From positions 1 to 64,000 of the forward strand of contig QFPN01000010.1 in NCBI GenBank assembly GCA_003241695.1: a DNA stretch of 64,000 nt, written 5' to 3'. This document shows, in pieces, positions 1 to 8,677 of the stretch. This DNA is from Ancylobacter novellus (GTDB lineage: Bacteria > Pseudomonadota > Alphaproteobacteria > Rhizobiales > Methylopilaceae). How positions within the stretch are numbered: position 1 is the stretch's first letter; every line of letters begins with the position of its first letter. Both the position numbers and the translations under genes were made by a program. The notes below the pieces were generated by a model. The model was not told where the DNA came from and made no database searches. It saw nothing but the letters and a program-made list of their open reading frames with translations.

Positions 1-22
1 TGGCCATTTGGAGGACTGTCTG

Positions 23-298
23 ATGCCGAGGAAGAGGCACGCACCTGAAGAGATCGTCGCGAAGCTGCGGCAGGTCGAGGTTCTGACCGCGCAAGGTCGG
101 CCGGTCGCGGAAGCGATCCGGTCGATCGGCGTGACCGAAGTTACGTTCTATCGCTGGCGCACCGAGTATGGCGGGCTGAAGGGTGACCAGGTGAAGCGCC
201 TGAAGGAGCTCGAGGCCGAGAACGCCCGGCTTCGGCGAGCGGTGTCGGACCTGACGCTGGACAAGATGATCCTGGCGGAGGCCGCGCGGGGAAACTGA
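23..298 (+). CDS. IS3-family transposase OrfA (helix-turn-helix subunit)
   Basis: The 91-aa product begins MPRKRHAPEEIVAKL and contains a helix-turn-helix region (SIGVTEVTFYRWR) followed by a leucine-rich coiled coil (VKRLKELEAENARLRRAV). This is the usual OrfA layout of IS3-family elements, which binds the terminal repeats. The internal methionine at 23 is preferred over the one at 8 because homologues start with MPRK. OrfB lies in another frame just downstream, as expected when the full transposase is made by ribosomal frameshifting. OrfA itself looks intact, but its partner is broken. Confidence 0.85.
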   Translation: MPRKRHAPEEIVAKLRQVEVLTAQGRPVAEAIRSIGVTEVTFYRWRTEYGGLKGDQVKRLKELEAENARLRRAVSDLTLDKMILAEAARGN

Positions 299-324
299 TC
301 GGCCCCGCCCGTCGCCGCGACTGC

Positions 325-1111
325 GTGAACCGCGTGGTGAGCAAGCTCGGCGTGACGGAGCGCCGGGCTTGCCTGGTTCTCGGCCAACACCGATCGACAC
401 AGCGGAAGGTCCCGACCCGGCCTGACGACGAGGCGGCGCTGACCGCCGATATCGTGGCGCTGGCTGTCCAGTATGGCCGTTACGGCTACAGGCGGATCGC
501 GGCTCTGCTGCGCTCCGCCGGCTGGGTCGTGAACCTGAAGCGCGTCGAACGGATCTGGCGACGGGAGGGGCTGAAGGTTCCGACGAAGCAGCCGAAGCGC
601 GGCCGGCTCTGGTTCAACGACGGCTCATGCGTCCGGCTGCGGCCGGAACGGCCGAACCACGTCTGATCCTACGACTTCGTCGAGGATCGCACGCATGACG
701 GCCGCAAGTTCAGGATGCTCAACGTGATCGACGAGTTCACGCGCGAATGCCTGACGATCCGGATCGGGCGGAGGCTCCGGTCGACCGACGTCATCGACGT
801 TCTGTCGGATCTGCTCATCCTGCGCGGCGCGCCGGGCCACATCAGGTCGGACAACGGTCCGGAGTTCGCAGCCAAGGCCGTCCGTGAATGGATCGTCGCG
901 GTCGGCTCGAGGACTGCCTTCATCGAGCCCGGCAGTCCTTGGGAGAACGGCTACTGCGAGAGCTTCAACGCCCGTCTTCGGGACGAGCTTCTCAGCGGCG
1001 AGATCTTCTTACAGGCCGCCCGCGCCGGAGGTCGCGCTATGGCCGGCTGCGCAACCCCGCCCAGCTCCGCGGGCCACACCAACCGTCGCATCAGCGCCGC
1101 TCATGAACTAA
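325..1111 (+). pseudogene. IS3-family transposase OrfB (DDE integrase), broken
   Basis: The reading frame matches the rve/DDE catalytic subunit of IS3 transposases: an HTH_21-like region, then YDFVEDRTHDGRKF with the first catalytic Asp, IRSDNGPEF with the second, and the ENGYCESFNARLRDEL block with the Glu. A TGA at 664-666 stands where the family has Trp before SYDF. After GEIF near 1005 the frame is lost: the family C-terminus (YRPPAPEV onwards) continues in another frame from about 1015. That implies an internal deletion of roughly 75-80 bp removing the segment with the conserved RPHSSLG. Two independent lesions make this a pseudogene. Confidence 0.85.
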
Positions 1112-1145
1112 CATTGCAACCGGACCACTCGATGGGGGCCGGCCA

Positions 1146-1562
1146 GTCGTCGATCTGCTCGTTGCCATGGGCTATGGCGGCACGCACAAGAACGCCGCCC
1201 AGCAGCTTGGCCGCTCCGGCGACGGCGGCGTCGACGGCGTCATCAATGAAGACCGGCTTGGCCTCGACCGGGTCTATGTCCAGGCCAAGCGCTACGCCGC
1301 GGGCAACTCGGTGGGCCGGCCGGACATCCAAGGCTTTGTCGGGAGCTTGGTGGGGCTGGGCGCGACCAAGGGCGTGTTCGTCACGACCTCGACCTTCAGC
1401 AGCGGCGCGCGCGATTTCGTACGCCACCTCTCGCAGCGCGTGATCCTGATCGATGGCCAGACTTTTGCCGACCTCATGATCGAACACGGCGTCGGAGTGC
1501 GCACGTCTCAGACGCTGACGCTCAGTCGATTGGACGAGGATTTCTTCGCCGAGGAGGGCTAA
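1146..1562 (+). pseudogene. mrr: Mrr-type restriction endonuclease, 5'-truncated by IS
   Basis: The preserved part is the C-terminal Mrr_cat catalytic domain. GRSGDGGVDGVI carries the conserved Asp, and VYVQAKRY carries the QxK motif of the PD-(D/E)xK fold, followed by VGRPDIQGFVGSL and GVFVTTSTF. Mrr proteins cleave methylated foreign DNA using an N-terminal winged-helix recognition domain; that domain is absent. In-frame sense codons (VVDLLVA) continue upstream of the first ATG at 1167 right up to the IS right end at 1145. This shows the gene was interrupted. Any translation from 1167 would give a 131-aa catalytic fragment without target recognition. Confidence 0.85.
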
Positions 1563-1578
1563 GTCGTGACGGCGAAAG

Positions 1579-1593
1579 CGGAGATTATCTCCG
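1579..1593. repeat. Island palindrome, copy 1
   Basis: The 15-bp near-perfect palindrome CGGAGATTATCTCCG has seven-base arms around a central T. An identical copy lies at 11965-11979 and a one-mismatch copy (CGGAGATTAACTCCG) at 15317-15331. This one lies 16 bp after the mrr remnant. Its role is unknown; it could be a recombination site, a protein-binding site or the scar of a lost element. About 280 bp separate it from the next gene and I see no coding sequence there. Confidence 0.6.
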
Positions 1594-1871
1594 GGCTGAC
1601 TATGATCTCAAGCAGTCGCAAAAATAGGCCGCTGCACGGGCCTGCTATTTTCCATTGGCTGCTGGCGGCAGAGCTGAAGAATAGGGCTGATGGCGCGTAG
1701 GCATTAGCCAGAACGTTACCATCAACGCCCGTTGACCCGCGGCTCTCCGCCGTTCTGTGCGTAATGCGATTTGATGGACGGCAACCCACTTGCGCCATTG
1801 CTGAGGAGCCTCAGGCCGCGGTAAGCGTCGCTGCGGTGATCATATGCAAGTGGCGGAGTGTGGACTTGTCC

Positions 1872-2639
1872 ATGCCTTCGGTAATCGCGGCTGAATTAAA
1901 CATACCCTCTGGCGCGACTAACGAAGCCCATGAGATGGGCGACGAACCTAGAAACGCGTTCCGACGGGAAGCCTCATCCTTCGTTGCGGATCTCGCCTCG
2001 ATGGAGAGCGCTCATGCATTCAACCCCTACTCCGGCCACTGCGCTGTCCACGACTGTCCAGACGCGGACCTAATCCGGCTCGACAACCTGACCAGATTGC
2101 TGGAAGCGGCACTCGCGAATGGCGTCGATGCGATCTGGGTGGCGCGGGACCTAGGATACCTCGGCGGACGGCGCACGGGACTTGCCCTGACCGACGAGGC
2201 CCACCTTGCCGACCTGGCAGGCATGTTTGGTCTGCCATGCCTGCGCAGGGCCACAGTGGGTCCCGCCGTCTCGGAAAGGACGGCGACCTACATCTACAGG
2301 ACACTCCTGCGCATCTCAGCGCCAACCTTCCTCTGGAACGTGTTTCCCCTTCATCCGCATGAGCCCGGCAAGCCGTTCAGCAACCGGGGCCACACCGCAG
2401 CGGAGCGCCGTTCCGGGCAAGCCTTTCTGCAACGGCTTATTGACATTCTACGGCCACGCCGTGTCGTGGCCATCGGCGGTGACGCCGCCCGTGCTTTGGA
2501 AGGGATCGGCGTCGCCCATGCCAAGGTCAGGCATCCAAGCTACGGCGGCCACATAGAGTTCGCTGCGCAGGTCGCCGCATTGTACGAATTACCGCCTGTC
2601 CCGGAGACCGGATTGCTGGCGCAGAATTCGCTATTTTGA
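1872..2639 (+). CDS. Uracil-DNA glycosylase-like superfamily protein
   Basis: The 255-aa product carries two blocks resembling the uracil-DNA glycosylase fold: FLWNVFPLHPHEPGKP near residues 153-168 and VRHPSYGG near 219-226, where the second motif usually has an HPS-type loop. RVVAIGGDAARAL before it fits the beta-strand and helix preceding that loop. Family members excise uracil or damaged bases; close relatives inside defence islands are known but their target is not established. I prefer ATG 1872 (or 1935) to the upstream ATG at 1764, because the first 36 residues look non-homologous. It stands alone between the mrr remnant and a convergent Nmad2 gene. Confidence 0.6.
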   Translation: MPSVIAAELNIPSGATNEAHEMGDEPRNAFRREASSFVADLASMESAHAFNPYSGHCAVHDCPDADLIRLDNLTRLLEAALANGVDAIWVARDLGYLGGRRTGLALTDEAHLADLAGMFGLPCLRRATVGPAVSERTATYIYRTLLRISAPTFLWNVFPLHPHEPGKPFSNRGHTAAERRSGQAFLQRLIDILRPRRVVAIGGDAARALEGIGVAHAKVRHPSYGGHIEFAAQVAALYELPPVPETGLLAQNSLF

Positions 2640-2671
2640 TTTCGCGCGTAGGGAACCGGCGGGCGTGGTGC

Positions 2672-3265
2672 TCAACCGGGCCAGTTCGCGGGACGGCCGA
2701 GAAGGCCCCGGCCGGGCAACGAGACCAGCCAAGACGCGGCGGCCGCGTGCCTTTCCGGCGGATGGATGCAGCGATGCCCCTGGGTAGGGTGTACGAAGTC
2801 CTCCAGCTCCTGCGGAACGGCGGGGCCGTCGGCACCCCAGTAAGCGTAGTCCCGGCCGAGGAGTACCCTGTCGGTCGTGGCGGTATCTCTCTTGAGGTTG
2901 CCAGCGCTGGTCACCCCGCCGGGCTCGCTGTGGAAGGAGTCCTCCTGTATCCACTCACCTTGGCCGTCATGGTGATAGATGTTGTCCCCGTACCGCTGCA
3001 TTAGGCTGCCCAACATGAATGGACGCTTCTGCCGGAAACGGGGATCGGCCCAGTAGGCGTCGAAGCCAATGATCTCGTCGACCCTCATCCAGTAGGAAAG
3101 CTTACCCCGGATGCCGTTCGGCTTCGAACCCAAACCCATCACATAGTCGCCGACCTTCGCATACCGCCTGATCCTCGGCTTGCACGCGGCAAGCGAGCAA
3201 ACGCCATGGAACGGGTTCGGCGCGAAGCCGAGGTCATGGTCAATCACGTAACTAAACACGCGCAA
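2672..3265 (-). CDS. Nucleotide-modification-associated domain 2 (Nmad2) protein
   Basis: The 197-aa reading begins MRVFSYVIDHDLGFAPNP (TTG start) and shows the Nmad2 pattern: SYVIDHDLGFAPNPF, then CSLAACKPRIRRYAKVGD, then MGLGSKPNG and IIGFDAYWADPRF. The family was defined by its genomic association with modified-nucleotide and restriction genes; its biochemical role is not established. TTG 3265 is chosen because the homology begins there and it lies 10 nt after the stop of the upstream gene, so the two are probably co-transcribed. The last 50 or so residues lack recognisable motifs. It converges with the glycosylase-like gene. Confidence 0.65.
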   Translation of the reverse strand: MRVFSYVIDHDLGFAPNPFHGVCSLAACKPRIRRYAKVGDYVMGLGSKPNGIRGKLSYWMRVDEIIGFDAYWADPRFRQKRPFMLGSLMQRYGDNIYHHDGQGEWIQEDSFHSEPGGVTSAGNLKRDTATTDRVLLGRDYAYWGADGPAVPQELEDFVHPTQGHRCIHPPERHAAAASWLVSLPGRGLLGRPANWPG

Positions 3266-3275
3266 GGTCAGCGTC

Positions 3276-3734
3276 TCAGCATTTGTTGCGGGGTGTTGCC
3301 GGCTGCAGGCGCGGCGTGCCCTCAGGCGTTTCCCACACGGGCTCCTCGCCGTCGATCGCTGCACGCAGCCGGCCTGTGTCCCAAGGGACGACAGAGCCGC
3401 CAAAATCCTCGAATGCCTGGGGCGGCTCGCACTCGGCCTTCCCACGTGGCCAGACGCCGACGCTTCGGATGCCGCAGCCCGCGTTATTAGCTAGAGTGCC
3501 GTTCGTTTCTTCGTCGAGGTCACCTTCATCCGGCAAAAGCACAATGCACACGGGCCCGGGCTTCTCCGAAGATGCAGTGCGTCCACCGGCTGGCTCGTCT
3601 GACTCGGGTACGGGCTCCTCGTCCGCAAGTACCTCCGACGGGCAAACCTCGTACCCCATTTCTTCAAGCAGCTTTCGAAGTTCTTTTTCTTCAGCTTCGT
3701 TTCCCGTCGGCACGATGACGACCTTGCTTGGCAT
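3276..3734 (-). CDS. Unrecognised 152-aa protein, possible TIR-like fold
   Basis: I do not recognise this gene with certainty. It begins MPSKVVIVPTGNEAEEK, has an acidic linker (residues about 38-60), then VCIVLLPDEGDLDEE and a segment AGCGIRSVGVWPRG followed by FEDFGGSVVPWD. The alternation of hydrophobic strands with an alpha/beta layout resembles TIR-like or deoxyribosyltransferase-like Rossmannoid proteins, but this is inference only. The start ATG 3734 has a GAGG nine bases upstream. It is the first gene of a leftward pair with the Nmad2 gene and is divergent from the MazG gene across about 170 bp, which probably holds both promoters. Confidence 0.55.
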   Translation of the reverse strand: MPSKVVIVPTGNEAEEKELRKLLEEMGYEVCPSEVLADEEPVPESDEPAGGRTASSEKPGPVCIVLLPDEGDLDEETNGTLANNAGCGIRSVGVWPRGKAECEPPQAFEDFGGSVVPWDTGRLRAAIDGEEPVWETPEGTPRLQPATPRNKC

Positions 3735-3904
3735 TTCGGTGTTCCTCGCTTTGCAGGACTGATGGAGCGTGCAATTCAGATAGGTATCCACCTGTAGTTT
3801 TTGCAATGCTGCAGAAGCTGTCAGGGCGCTGTTGCGAGGTATTCTCTGCCACCGTAAGGATTCGCGATGGCGGGACGGCATGCCACGCTCGGAAGGAGGC
3901 CCGG

Positions 3905-5050
3905 TTGGATCTGCTGCTCGATGAATTTCAGGCGACGGCCTCCACGACAGACAGGACCGCGGCCTTTGGGAAGGGCTTCGACCTCGCGTTGCTCGGCCTG
4001 TTCGGCGAGGTCGGAAGCCTGCTCAGCGAAGTGAAGAAGCGCCAGAGGGATTCGGTCTCTTTCATCGGTTACGAAGACGCGGTCGTGGAGGAAATGGGCG
4101 ACGTGCTCTGGTATCTCGCCGCGATCGCCCGTGCGGCCGGGATCCCGCTCTCTTCGCTCGCCGCGCAGGCCCTTGGTGGGCAGACGCCCGAGAAAGCAAC
4201 CTTTTCGAGGCTCCAGCCCCAACAAGCCTTGCCGTTCAGCCTCCCAACGATCGCCTTCGAGAAGACGCTGCTCAAGCTCGCGGCGGCGGTCGGGGTCCTC
4301 ACCGGGTTCAGGACTGGAGACGAAGACCACGTCCCGGCAGACCACCTCGCGCTACAACTTGCTTCGATCCTCGGCCTGCTCGTCGATGCCGCGAACGAGG
4401 CAGGCGTCACGCTGGAGGTGGCCGCCGCGCGGAACCTCGCCAAAACCGCTGACCGTTGGCAGGCGAAGGGCTCCGCGCCAGTGTTTGACGAGAGTTTTCC
4501 GATCGAGGAGCAACTGCCCCGCGCGCTGGAGGTGGAGATTTTCGAGCGGAAGGCCGCCAACGGCAAACACTACGTGGTTCAACGGGTGAACGGCGTCTTC
4601 GTCGGCGACCGCCTCACCGACAATATCATGAAGCCCGACGACTACCGTTTCCATGACGCGTTTCACTACGCGTATGCGGCGGTCCTGGGTTGGTCGCCCG
4701 TTACCAGGGCCCTGCTTAAGCTTAAAAGGAAAAGCGAGACCAGCATCGACGAGGGCGAGGACGGGGCCCGGGCGATCCTGCTGGAGGAGGCGGTGGCCAC
4801 CTATGTTTTCGGCGAGGCAAAGCAACTCGAGTTCTTCAAGGGCAGGATGCCCGGCGAGCTCAGCTTCACTCTTTTGAAATCGGTGAGGCAATTCGTCCGG
4901 GGATACGAGGCGGCGAATTGCCCGCTCTGGCTCTGGGAGAAGGCGATCTTGCAGGGCAACGAAGCCTTCAGATTCCTGCAAGAGCGTAGGCGAGGGAAGC
5001 TCGCCATCGACTTTGCCAACCGCCAGCTGACGATCTCGGAACTGCCGTGA
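3905..5050 (+). CDS. MazG-like nucleotide pyrophosphohydrolase with MazG C-terminal domain
   Basis: The start is TTG 3905, with AAGGAGG ending five bases before it; upstream in-frame residues look non-coding. The 381-aa protein has a MazG-type alpha-helical NTP pyrophosphohydrolase domain: GLFGEVGSLLSEVKK (E35, E42) and VEEMGDVLWYL (E62, E63, D66) form the Mg-binding EExxE...ExxD-like set. A middle helical segment repeats a similar pattern. From about residue 200 (LEVEIFERKAANGKHY to EAVATYVFGEAK) it matches the MazG_C domain. MazG enzymes hydrolyse NTPs or modified NTPs to NMP and PPi. It shares its strand with the phosphoesterase/TS-like gene 71 nt downstream. Confidence 0.75.
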   Translation: MDLLLDEFQATASTTDRTAAFGKGFDLALLGLFGEVGSLLSEVKKRQRDSVSFIGYEDAVVEEMGDVLWYLAAIARAAGIPLSSLAAQALGGQTPEKATFSRLQPQQALPFSLPTIAFEKTLLKLAAAVGVLTGFRTGDEDHVPADHLALQLASILGLLVDAANEAGVTLEVAAARNLAKTADRWQAKGSAPVFDESFPIEEQLPRALEVEIFERKAANGKHYVVQRVNGVFVGDRLTDNIMKPDDYRFHDAFHYAYAAVLGWSPVTRALLKLKRKSETSIDEGEDGARAILLEEAVATYVFGEAKQLEFFKGRMPGELSFTLLKSVRQFVRGYEAANCPLWLWEKAILQGNEAFRFLQERRRGKLAIDFANRQLTISELP

Positions 5051-5121
5051 TGCAGAGTGTATGGAACACTGGCCGGATCGCCTACGGCCAAGTGCACGTC
5101 CGCCCGGGAATGGCCTGAATC

Positions 5122-7308
5122 ATGCCGGGTTCCGCGACGTTCCTTCACTTAACCGACGTTCATTTCGCTGACGCCGGGGCGGATTTCGTCCGCGACGACT
5201 TCAAGGTTTCCCTCTCTGCGATTGGTAACTCCACCAGGCGAGAAGCCTTGGATTTGGCCCTTGTCCGGCTCGCCGAGACGCTCGAGGCCGGAAATCGCAC
5301 GTTGGATGGCGTCCTCTTCTCAGGCGATGCGTTGCACAAGGGCAGCCCCGGTGGCCAGGCGATCTTGCGTGACATGTTGCTGGAGCGCCTGGCCCCGGTG
5401 GGCATCAGGCCGGACAACGTGGTCGTGTCGCCGGGAAACCACGACGTACTTCGCGACAGTCGTCCCAGTTCCCGGGAGCGGTACGAGGCGTTCATTGACG
5501 CATGGAGGGGAGCGGGTTGCATCACGCCGTGGCTCGACGGCGTCGACGAGGGGAACCCAGCATCGGGGCCGCACTGCCTTGTCGCGGACGGGGGCGGATG
5601 GGCGGTCTTTCCCATCAATTCAAGCAACTGGTCGCAGTCCAAGACCGAAATGCCGGAGCCGCTGGCACATCATTGGGCAGGAATACCGGCGCTGCTAGCT
5701 GGTATGGACCCATGCGTGGCCGCGGAGTTGGCGGAACAGCTTGCCGACCTCGCCCGATATGACGTTGCAAGGATCTCGCCGCGCCAGATGGAAATGGTCA
5801 GGACCTTGATCAGCACGACCCGGCAGCCCACAGCCGGTCGTCAAGTCCGGATCGCCGTGATGCATCACCATCTGCGCTCGCCCGGGCTCGGCGAGGAGTT
5901 CAGACCGTTCGCGGAGGTATCGAACCTAGAACAGGTGCGCCACTTTCTCCATCACCGCGGGATCGCCATGGTGGTGCACGGACACAAGCACGAGGGTGCG
6001 GTTCACTACGACCATATGGACGATGCCGACGGCAACCCAACCGAACGGATGCTGGTCGTCTCCGGGACCGCGCTCGAAGGCCGGGACGAGACAAACGGGA
6101 TGCGCCTCCTCGTTCTTGGCGGCCTTCCGGGAGCGCCATCGGTCACGATTGAGTCAGTCGCTATACCGCGTGGCGGCCTCGATCCCACTCTACCCGCGCC
6201 TATTAAGAGACGTTTGTGGTTTCAACGGCGAGTGCCGGGTTCGCCCGTGGTGGTGCAGGGCAGCGATCTCGACGAGGTCTATGACAGGGCGTGCGAAGCG
6301 GCTGCGGGAGAGGCAGCGAACGGGATTCTTGTCATCCATCTCGACCTGCCGCCGCTGACAAGGGACGATCTTCCCTTGCCGTCATCCTACCCCGTGCCCC
6401 ACAAGATGAACGCGGCAGAACGGCGGGGATGGCTCCGCGAGCTTGTGAGCTGGTGGCAGCTCGGCCGCTCTGTGATCGAGCACAGAATGCCGTTCGTGCA
6501 CGGCACGCGGCTTCGCCGTTACGGGGGCAAGATCGATCAGGTGGCGCGCATCGTAGAACTCCTGCGCCACAAGCCAAGCACTAGGGCCGTGGCAGTTCTC
6601 GTCGATCCATTCCGCGACTTCACGCCGACTGCACAAGACGAGGAGTTCGCCTCGTTCTGCCTAGTCCAGTTTAAGCGCCGTGACCAGCCGCGGTCCCCAA
6701 CCGTCATAGATGCCATAGCATTCTACCGCGCGCAGGAGTTCGCCCGGTGGTGGCCGATCAACGTCGCGGAGCTTCGCCACCTCCAGTGGGACATTTGCAA
6801 GGCTCTAGGCTTCTTACCCGGCCGGATTACGACCATTGCGGCTGACGCCCGGACACATTCGCGCTCGCCTACACAGGTCGCAATGCCGGTGATCGACCGC
6901 TGGTTGGATCAAGCGCCCGAGCGCATCTACGTGCTGGCTGACGCACTCGCCCGCAGGTCAGCCGTCTCCGACGCCCATTGCGAATCCTTACGTGGGTGGC
7001 GCATCTCGCTGTCAGACCTGGAAGCGGCGGCAAGGGAATACAATCCCGACGGCTGGCCAGTCGCGATTGAGGGTCTCCGTCTCCTGGCAGCGTGTCTTGA
7101 GGCGGTGGCTGAGGTCGATGATCCGAACCTCGCCGGCATGGCCAATGCTCTTCGGCGTCTGTCGAGGCACAACGAGGCGTTTGAAAGCGGGGAACGCTCC
7201 AAAGCCCAGTTTGATCGTTGGGCTCCGGATGCGCTCGAGGCGGTCGACGAGCTCAGGCACCTAACCGACAAGAGGCTGCCCCAAGACGGGCCCGGAGAGA
7301 TTTTTTAG
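5122..7308 (+). CDS. Metallophosphoesterase fused to a thymidylate-synthase-like domain
   Basis: The 728-aa protein begins with a calcineurin-like phosphoesterase: FLHLTDVHFAD, VLFSGDALHKG, VVSPGNHDV, VMHHHLRS and VVHGHKHEG supply the metal-binding D/H/N residues across roughly residues 8-300. The C-terminal half resembles thymidylate synthases: RLRRYGGKIDQVARIVELL, then STRAVAVLVDPFRD, FCLVQFKRRD with Cys513 where TS has its nucleophile, FYRAQEF and WWPINVAELRHLQ. The His after the TS Cys is Leu here. The N-terminal half would hydrolyse phosphoesters and the C-terminal half may bind or modify pyrimidine nucleotides. The fusion, next to MazG, suggests a nucleotide-based system; this is inference. 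Confidence 0.7.
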   Translation: MPGSATFLHLTDVHFADAGADFVRDDFKVSLSAIGNSTRREALDLALVRLAETLEAGNRTLDGVLFSGDALHKGSPGGQAILRDMLLERLAPVGIRPDNVVVSPGNHDVLRDSRPSSRERYEAFIDAWRGAGCITPWLDGVDEGNPASGPHCLVADGGGWAVFPINSSNWSQSKTEMPEPLAHHWAGIPALLAGMDPCVAAELAEQLADLARYDVARISPRQMEMVRTLISTTRQPTAGRQVRIAVMHHHLRSPGLGEEFRPFAEVSNLEQVRHFLHHRGIAMVVHGHKHEGAVHYDHMDDADGNPTERMLVVSGTALEGRDETNGMRLLVLGGLPGAPSVTIESVAIPRGGLDPTLPAPIKRRLWFQRRVPGSPVVVQGSDLDEVYDRACEAAAGEAANGILVIHLDLPPLTRDDLPLPSSYPVPHKMNAAERRGWLRELVSWWQLGRSVIEHRMPFVHGTRLRRYGGKIDQVARIVELLRHKPSTRAVAVLVDPFRDFTPTAQDEEFASFCLVQFKRRDQPRSPTVIDAIAFYRAQEFARWWPINVAELRHLQWDICKALGFLPGRITTIAADARTHSRSPTQVAMPVIDRWLDQAPERIYVLADALARRSAVSDAHCESLRGWRISLSDLEAAAREYNPDGWPVAIEGLRLLAACLEAVAEVDDPNLAGMANALRRLSRHNEAFESGERSKAQFDRWAPDALEAVDELRHLTDKRLPQDGPGEIF

Positions 7309-7543
7309 TTTCGGGATGCACCGGGGCCAGCAACTTCCACTGTGACTGGACATGGAGTGATGCCGTCGACACTAGGACCATCGTTCGGTGCCGCGCGGCC
7401 GGGAACGATTTTGTCCCAGCGGACTGGGGGCATGATTTTGCGGTTGCAATGCAGAGGCCTTAGATCACTTCAAGTGGGTCACCGCTGGGTCATGAAGCGT
7501 CCAGATCGGGCTGCGAGCGCGCATACTGGCTCACCTGGAATTC

Positions 7544-8677
7544 GTGGAGCTGGCCTGTAGTGTCGGATCCGAAAGCGGAGGTCGGACGGGTGGGGACGAT
7601 GCTAACTCGACAGGACCATCGGCTGCCGGAACGCCTGCCGTCGCCTCTCGCGCTGAAGTCACGAATCCTTGTGGGAATGACGTAGAGGTGGCGGCGACAC
7701 AAGCTGAACGCGTACCCCGCTCGGTGTTGGAGACAGCGCTGGACACGCTAGTCGACCGGCATGAAGGTTTCGCGGACCATTTCCGACGACTTGGCGTTGA
7801 TTGGACCCCTGAAAGCCCCTGGGTAACCGGCGAGTTTCTCTACCCACTCTTCAGCGGTGGGGGGAGTCCGGACATCGACTCCTTCGTGGAGCACATCTAC
7901 GGTGCCCTCGTGCCGTTTTGCCTCCCACGAGGGGAGGTCCGCCGTGTGTTGTCGCGGGCGAGAGCGGATGGCGATTATCGCAGCATCATCAGGTTGGGCG
8001 ACAGGGCGCGCGATTTGTTCGTACGCACGCGTGGAGCGCAAACCAACGGCGGCGAAGCAGGCGAGCTGATGCTGTTCCTGATGTTGGAGCAGATACTGCG
8101 GGCACCCCTGCTTGTGTCGAAGATGAACCTCAAGACGAACTCGAACATGAATGTCCACGGGCGGGATGGCATCCACGTGAGGTGGGATAAGACCCTCGAT
8201 ACGCTGGTCCTCCATCTCGGCGAATCGAAGCTGCACGAGGATTTTGCATCCGGCATCGATGACGCCATTGACTCGATCCTAGAGTATCAGACTGAACTCA
8301 GGCTGCGCCGCCGCGAGATCGCGTTGATCAATGGACACATGGACCTGACCGGTCTTCCGCCTGCGGCCGAGAGCCAGCTGAGGGACATGCTTCACCCTTA
8401 CTCGGGGCGCCCGGTGTCCCTGCCCACCGTGCATACGTGTTTGATAGGCTTTGAATATCCTGCCTACTCGGCAGTTGCGCACGTATCGCCAGCGGAAATT
8501 GAAGAGGCGTTCCGCAAACAATATACGAAGCGTGCGGACAAGATCCGCGAGCAGGTGTGTCGCAAGGTCGGCGATCGCCTTCCGCCGCCGGCGCGCCTCT
8601 CTATCTTCGTGTTTCCGTTCCCAGACCTCCAAGCGTTCCGTCTCACCTTTGCCCAGCGCCTCGGCATGTCGATATGA
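7544..8677 (+). CDS. hamA: Hachiman defence nuclease HamA (DUF1837)
   Basis: The protein carries the HamA C-terminal domain (DUF1837): a WDKTLDTLVLHLGESKLH block with Glu227 and Lys229 (numbered from 7544) as the PD-(D/E)xK catalytic pair, then DAIDSILEYQ and CLIGFEYPAYS. HamA is the nuclease effector that HamB holds inactive until damaged or phage DNA is sensed. Its stop overlaps the hamB start (ATGA), the standard Hachiman arrangement. The first 48 residues are low-complexity and GTG 7688 may be the true start. The roughly 235-380 bp upstream contain no recognisable gene. Confidence 0.85.
   Translation: MELACSVGSESGGRTGGDDANSTGPSAAGTPAVASRAEVTNPCGNDVEVAATQAERVPRSVLETALDTLVDRHEGFADHFRRLGVDWTPESPWVTGEFLYPLFSGGGSPDIDSFVEHIYGALVPFCLPRGEVRRVLSRARADGDYRSIIRLGDRARDLFVRTRGAQTNGGEAGELMLFLMLEQILRAPLLVSKMNLKTNSNMNVHGRDGIHVRWDKTLDTLVLHLGESKLHEDFASGIDDAIDSILEYQTELRLRRREIALINGHMDLTGLPPAAESQLRDMLHPYSGRPVSLPTVHTCLIGFEYPAYSAVAHVSPAEIEEAFRKQYTKRADKIREQVCRKVGDRLPPPARLSIFVFPFPDLQAFRLTFAQRLGMSI

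Larger units (their letters stand above)
1..1145 (+). mobile_element. Degenerate IS3-family insertion sequence
   Basis: The element holds an orfA/orfB pair typical of IS3-family transposases. The left edge begins TGGCC and the right edge ends GGCCA; the right end carries a terminal sequence with ACCACTCGATGGGGGCC typical of this group. OrfA is intact but OrfB has an in-frame stop and an internal deletion, so the copy is probably not autonomous. The right end abuts codons of a Mrr-type endonuclease, so the element interrupted that gene. The left end lies at or just before the window edge, so the exact left boundary and any target duplication cannot be checked. Confidence 0.75.

Noticed and set aside
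1764..1871. Extended N-terminus of the glycosylase-like protein
   Set aside because: These 36 residues show no family resemblance and no ribosome site was evident at 1764.
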